A program made the position numbers and the translations under genes. The notes below the pieces were generated by a model. The model had not been told where the DNA came from and made no database searches. It saw nothing but the letters and a program-made list of their open reading frames with translations. 39,119 nt of DNA from a virus. Shown here one piece after another: positions 35,583-39,119 of the stretch. Positions within the stretch are counted from its first letter, which is position 1, and each line of letters starts with the position of its first letter. The DNA is taken from the IMG/VR virus record IMGVR_UViG_3300025671_000174, positions 1 to 39,119 of that record. One strand, given 5' to 3'.

Positions 35583-36088
35583 GTACACTCTACGTTGATA
35601 ATCTCCAGCCTAACTTGGGTAGCCAAGTTGAGATACCGAACCTAAAGCCGTTGGCTGGGTCTGTGGTGCAATTAATTAGCAATCAAAGCACAGCCCATTT
35701 TACTTCAAGTGGCGGGGATCAGTCCATGTCTAATGTTCTATCCGCTACTATTACACCTACAAGCACATCTAGTAAGATAAAGATAACTACATGCGGGATA
35801 TATTACTGCACTAATAGTAATGCCTCTGTAAGCCACCTGTTTAGACTTGTTCGTGACGGTAGTGCTTTGTCAGATTACAACGGATCACAACTTAGCGACA
35901 CAGCGCAATATCTTCAGTATCGTGCATCTGCTATTAATAATCACATTCCTGTACCTTTTAATTTTACATGGATAAATAGCCCCAGCACAACCTCTGCCAC
36001 TACTTACACATTGCAAGTACAGGCGGAGACAGCTTCCATGATGTTTTACAAAGGTATGTTTATCATCTTAGAGGAAATCGCACAATGA
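35579..36088 (+). CDS. Adhesin with jelly-roll-like domain, array member 2
   Basis: A 169-residue protein built like its upstream neighbour: a short base (STLYVDNLQPNLGSQVEIPNLKPLAGSVVQLI), 'SATITPTSTSSKIKITTCGIYYC', 'SHLFRLVRDGSALSDYNGS', 'FTWINSPSTTSATTYTLQVQAE' and the end IILEEIAQ. The shared phrases S(A/V)xITPTSxSSKI and SPSTTxxxxYxxQV show that the two are paralogues. It overlaps the next gene by four bases. A receptor-binding role is inferred. Confidence 0.75.
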   Translation: MSTLYVDNLQPNLGSQVEIPNLKPLAGSVVQLISNQSTAHFTSSGGDQSMSNVLSATITPTSTSSKIKITTCGIYYCTNSNASVSHLFRLVRDGSALSDYNGSQLSDTAQYLQYRASAINNHIPVPFNFTWINSPSTTSATTYTLQVQAETASMMFYKGMFIILEEIAQ

Positions 36089-36702
36089 CCAGCATAATCA
36101 AAGTCGATACTATTCAGACTGCCGCTGGTAGTGTGCCTAACACAGCAGATTTAGGTTTTGCGCAAGGGAGTGTCATAGAAGAAATTTACGGCATTTGTGA
36201 CGGACGCACGGTAAATGGAGTTACGTTTGGTGATGTTGATGCTACGCAAACAACAACAACAAGTTATGTTGACATCACAGGGTCAAGCGTAAGTTATACG
36301 CCACCAACTGGTGTAGGTACAGTCGTGTATCAGTTTCAATTTAATTTTTATTATGCAGGATACGGTAGCATAACGCACTTTAGGTGTTTCTTGGATAGCA
36401 CAGAGATAACCTTATTGCGCACAACTTTGGCTGCAAACTACCAGACAGTCAATGAACACGAGCATGTTTTGACTACGTTATCTGTGCCAATCTTAATTGA
36501 TAGTTCATTGGCGTCCGATGACGTTGCGAATGCAAAGTTAAAATCGTGGACATCGGCAAAAACATTAAAATGGCAAGCGCGAGCGTACAGCACCAGTTAT
36601 GATGGTGGTTACTTTCATCGAAACCATTGGTGGGATGGCGGTGGCGCATCAGGCGATAGCCTTGTAAGGCAACCTCATGTAACCCTTAAAGCAATAAGGT
36701 AA
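36085..36702 (+). CDS. Adhesin, array member 3
   Basis: A 205-residue protein. The base (TSIIKVDTIQTAAGSVPNTADLGFAQGSVIEEI) has the 'I(K/R)VDTIQTAAGSVP' phrase I know from phage fibres. The body (TSYVDITGSSVSYTPPTGVGTVVYQFQFNFYYAGYGSITHFRCFLD ... WQARAYSTSYDGGYFHRNHWWDGG) is a beta sandwich richer in aromatic residues than the other two, including a FHRNHWW patch that may bind sugar or metal. It ends in VTLKAIR. It diverges more than members 1 and 2. Confidence 0.7.
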   Translation: MTSIIKVDTIQTAAGSVPNTADLGFAQGSVIEEIYGICDGRTVNGVTFGDVDATQTTTTSYVDITGSSVSYTPPTGVGTVVYQFQFNFYYAGYGSITHFRCFLDSTEITLLRTTLAANYQTVNEHEHVLTTLSVPILIDSSLASDDVANAKLKSWTSAKTLKWQARAYSTSYDGGYFHRNHWWDGGGASGDSLVRQPHVTLKAIR

Positions 36703-36715
36703 CGGAGTTTAAACG

Positions 36716-37099
36716 ATGACAACAATAGCAAACGCATTAAGCGAACTAGGCGTCACAGAGTGGGTACTCCGTGGTGAGCCAACAACAGAAGCGGAGTTCA
36801 ATGAGATGTTCCGCAAGGTAACTGGCGCAGACGCCAATGGTACAGCAATCGAAAGCAGCAACCCTGATGATTGGGGTACTACATGGGCAACTGTCTCAGG
36901 CAAGAAAGACGAACTGATCGCAGCGGAACCCATGCGTTTACTCCGCGCAGAACGTGACCGCCGCTTGGCTGAAACAGATTGGTGGGCCGTGGCAGACCGC
37001 ACGATGACGTCTGAGCAAACTGTTTACAGACAAGCATTGCGTGACATAACAACAAGCGCCACGTCCTTAGATGATGTTGTGTGGCCCACAAAGCCTTGA
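36716..37099 (+). CDS. Tail fibre assembly-like protein (Phage_tail_APC type)
   Basis: A 127-residue protein. The C-terminal half 'LLRAERDRRLAETDWWAVADRTMTSEQTVYRQALRDITTSATSLDDVVWPTKP' matches the well-known phage motif LRxxRDxxLxxTDWWxxxDxxMTxExxxYRQALRDIT...W(P)xxP found in fibre-assembly or fibre-linked proteins (Phage_tail_APC/DUF4376 group). These assist fibre folding or attachment. The N-terminal half is specific to this phage. Its place inside the fibre array supports the role. Confidence 0.8.
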   Translation: MTTIANALSELGVTEWVLRGEPTTEAEFNEMFRKVTGADANGTAIESSNPDDWGTTWATVSGKKDELIAAEPMRLLRAERDRRLAETDWWAVADRTMTSEQTVYRQALRDITTSATSLDDVVWPTKP

Positions 37100-37108
37100 G
37101 GTAACTAA

Positions 37109-38860
37109 ATGCTGGGTTTCACGCCTCTTGCTTCTGCCCCACTCGCGGATAGCGGCAGTCAGGTTTATGACCTTACCGCGTCTGCTATCACAACAGGTGC
37201 GCCAAGCGTAGCCAGCGTTACACTCACGCAGACACATGCTCTAACTGCAACAGCGATTACGGCGGGATCGCCAAGTGTTGCGTCAAGCGCAATAACGCAA
37301 ACACACACCCTCACTGCAACAGCAATTACGACAGGCACTCCGTCTGTTGCTTCAAGTGCAATCACGCAGACCCACTCATTAGGTGCGAATGGCGTCACAA
37401 CGGGATCGCCTGTTGTCAATGACTGCACAATGAGTGAGGAAGAAACCTTTAGTACAAGTAGCCTTGAGACGCAAAGCCCCGTCCTTGGCTCTCCCACAAT
37501 CACTCAGGAGCACGGCCTCACCGCAAGCGCGATTACCGCGCAAAATCCAAACGTAGCAAGCACCGCGTTTACGCAGGGTCACGTATTTACCGCCACGGGC
37601 GTCACGGCTGGCGCTCCAAGTGCTGCAAGCACCGCCTTCACCCAAGCACATGCTCTATCAGGAACAGGCGTCACGGCTGGCTCTCCGATACTGGCAAGCA
37701 CGTCTCTCACGCAGAGCCACACCTTTGCGGCTTCCGCAAATCTTGTCACGGGTGCGCCATCTGTCGGTTCTGCCGCGATGGTGCGGATTGTTGCGCTTTC
37801 GCCAACTGGCTTTGTGGCGGGATCGCCCGCGCTTGATAGCCCATCATTTACTCAGAGCCACACATTTACAGCGGCAGCAATTACAACGGGTGCGCCTGTT
37901 TTGGGTGAACCGCAAGCGCTTCTAAGCACGCCGCTGACTGCAAATGATGTTACAACACAAGCGCCCGTTGTTGACAGTGTAGACATAGACCAAACACACG
38001 TTTTGACAAGCGATGATGTCGTCACTGGAAACCCCGTCACTGAAGCGCCAGCGATTACTCAAACGCACATCTTCGGATCAAACGGCATCACAACAAATGC
38101 GCCCGTTGTTGATGATTGTAATATGTCCGAAGAGGAAACTCTAGCAACGGCTGATCTTGTCGCTGGACAGCCAAGCGTGGCGGCGACTGCAATCACACAA
38201 GAGCACGTTCTTGGCGGCGCAGACATAGCCACACAAGCGCCAGAGTTGGCTTCTACGCAAATCAATCAGGGCCACGTTCTTACCGCCTCTGACATCACTT
38301 CTGCCGCGCCTGTCGTCGATGATCTTACAATGTCCGAAGAGGAAACGCTTGCGGGTGATGATGTCACAACGGGTGCGCCTGTCATTGATAACGTGGTGTT
38401 CCTACAAGAGCATGTTCTGGGTGGTGACGGATTTGTGGCTGGCAATCCTGTTGCTGGTTCGCCAAGCATTACTCAAACGCACGTTTTAACGCTTTCTGAC
38501 GTTACGGCTGGCGCTGTTGAAGTCCAAAGCCCAAGCATTAATCAAACGCACGTTATAACTCCGACAGGTGTTGAAGCGGGTGCGCCTGTGCTTGGCTCCC
38601 CAGCAATGCTGGTGAAATATAATTTTGTTGCAAACGATCTAACAAGCTCTGCGCCTGTTGCGGGTCAACCTCCAATAACGCAAGAGCATGTGCTTGGCGC
38701 TGACAATGTTTTGGCTGGTGTGATTGTTCTTGATGGGCTGGTCAGATTTGTCTGGGAGGAGCAAGCGATTACAGCGGAAACTTGGACCGATCAAACAACA
38801 GGGTCGGAGATTTGGACTGATCAAACGGTAAGTGCGGAAACATGGACGGAAGCCGCATAG
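37109..38860 (+). CDS. Long fibre protein made of 23 tandem 23-residue repeats
   Basis: A 583-residue protein. After ~18 residues, 23 units follow in tandem, all of 23 residues except one of 24. The consensus is HxLTAxxITxGxPxVxSxxITQT, for example HALTATAITAGSPSVASSAI. A conserved His (or Glu) begins each unit and G-x-P lies in the middle. Three units end in MSEEE instead of ITQT, a second-order variation. The tail has three ~11-residue AETWTDQT-type repeats. This would form a long stiff rod or beta-solenoid fibre. Comparable proteins are frequent in marine phages and bacteria, without known structure that I can cite. Confidence 0.8.
   Translation: MLGFTPLASAPLADSGSQVYDLTASAITTGAPSVASVTLTQTHALTATAITAGSPSVASSAITQTHTLTATAITTGTPSVASSAITQTHSLGANGVTTGSPVVNDCTMSEEETFSTSSLETQSPVLGSPTITQEHGLTASAITAQNPNVASTAFTQGHVFTATGVTAGAPSAASTAFTQAHALSGTGVTAGSPILASTSLTQSHTFAASANLVTGAPSVGSAAMVRIVALSPTGFVAGSPALDSPSFTQSHTFTAAAITTGAPVLGEPQALLSTPLTANDVTTQAPVVDSVDIDQTHVLTSDDVVTGNPVTEAPAITQTHIFGSNGITTNAPVVDDCNMSEEETLATADLVAGQPSVAATAITQEHVLGGADIATQAPELASTQINQGHVLTASDITSAAPVVDDLTMSEEETLAGDDVTTGAPVIDNVVFLQEHVLGGDGFVAGNPVAGSPSITQTHVLTLSDVTAGAVEVQSPSINQTHVITPTGVEAGAPVLGSPAMLVKYNFVANDLTSSAPVAGQPPITQEHVLGADNVLAGVIVLDGLVRFVWEEQAITAETWTDQTTGSEIWTDQTVSAETWTEAA
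37163..38743 (+). repeat. 23-fold 69-bp coding repeat
   Basis: DNA encoding the 23-residue units is repeated about every 69 bases. The units are diverged at DNA level, though short stretches such as ACTCAAACGCACGTT recur. Repeat number could change by recombination, altering fibre length. Confidence 0.8.
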
Positions 38861-38889
38861 TGTGATATTTTGCACAAAAGGAGTTTAGC

Positions 38890-39119
38890 ATGGCTATTTC
38901 GATCACTCGCCCGACCGTGGGTGCGTCAACCGACACATGGGGCACTACTCTTAATACGGGTCTTCAAGCCCTTGAAAGCACGTTAAACGGTACTGGCACG
39001 GGCAAAGTTACAATTGAGCCGGATCTCACGGAAGGCTCATGGTCAATTAACGGCACCGCGGTTGCCTCGACGGCGGCTGAATTAAATAAATTAAATACTG
39101 CGTCCGTAACTACCGCAGA
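38890..39119 (+). CDS. Tail fibre/adhesin protein, 3' end cut by window end
   Basis: The start is MAISITRPTVGASTDTWGTT and the frame runs off the window after 76 residues. AAAGGAG lies upstream of the ATG. The MAISITRPTVGAS opening is that of fibre base domains in marine phages. From 38907 onward the DNA matches the first 213 bases of the window with 12 differences, which change a few residues (for example E to Q, AK to VT). In a circular molecule this is the beginning of the gene that is headless at position 1. Confidence 0.75.
   Translation, partial: MAISITRPTVGASTDTWGTTLNTGLQALESTLNGTGTGKVTIEPDLTEGSWSINGTAVASTAAELNKLNTASVTTA

Noticed and set aside
1-39119. Integrase, reverse transcriptase (diversity-generating element), tRNA genes, DNA or RNA polymerase
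   Set aside because: Looked for by motif reading in all given frames and by cloverleaf-like patterns in gaps; none found. A tool-based search could still find diverged forms.

Overview
The window looks like an almost complete genome (about 39 kb) of a short-tailed, tailed bacteriophage. The virion genes read as a podovirus. There is a P22-type portal, a scaffold, an HK97-fold coat protein of the DUF5309 type, two head-tail adaptor-like proteins, a gp10-like tail/stabilisation protein, a set of internal (ejection) virion proteins, and many fibre or adhesin genes. No tape-measure, sheath or tail-tube gene is recognisable. Protein styles such as the 'DGRDVATDGTKLDGIEA' fibre motif, 'MSGYIG' adhesins and 23-residue repeat proteins are those I know from marine phages of alphaproteobacteria (Rhodobacterales, SAR116 or SAR11-like hosts). 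The host is an inference only. No integrase, DNA polymerase, RNA polymerase or tRNA gene was seen. The two window ends align over 213 bases with 12 mismatches (positions 1-213 with 38907-39119), so the sequence is probably a circular or circularly permuted molecule cut inside one fibre gene. A tandem pair of diverged fibre genes is the alternative.

Layout. (1) 1-4116: rest of a fibre gene, a glycine-rich adhesin, a gp10-like tail protein, a jelly-roll-like adhesin and a GNAT-like protein. (2) 4119-8591: three ejection/internal virion protein candidates. (3) 8560-8739: small minus-strand gene, followed by a terminator and a promoter. (4) 8942-11185: about ten small, tightly overlapping early genes, including a 31-residue membrane peptide, an XRE regulator, a zinc ribbon and an HNH protein. 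(5) 13182-11176, minus strand: lysis cassette of membrane proteins, holin candidates and an M15 peptidase. (6) 13301-19836: replication and recombination genes, namely an RHH regulator, RuvC-like resolvase, RecE-like exonuclease, SSB-like protein, Toprim-AAA primase/helicase and PD-(D/E)XK-like protein. An eight-copy AACTGTGG repeat cluster lies at 18805-18939. (7) 19826-25398: terminase small and large subunits, small basic proteins and two accessory proteins of polyvalent-protein type, one of them resembling an ADP-ribosyltransferase. (8) 25408-31453: portal, scaffold, coat and two paralogous adaptors. (9) 31454-39119: a long array of fibre, collar and adhesin genes plus a chaperone-like gene and a 23 x 23-residue repeat protein.

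How it works together. Three look-alike promoters (TTG...17 bp...TAACA) sit in front of the early and replication modules. The helicase, exonuclease, resolvase and SSB-like protein would handle phage DNA with the host polymerase, and the AACTGTGG cluster is the best candidate origin or operator. Terminase, portal, scaffold and coat build and fill the head. The adaptors and gp10-like protein close it. The ejection proteins, and possibly the ART-like protein, would enter the host with the DNA. The most unusual items are the AACTGTGG cluster, the ART-like protein that shares a near-identical 36-base segment with the scaffold gene, the interleaved inverted repeats before the large terminase gene, and the multi-gene adhesin array.
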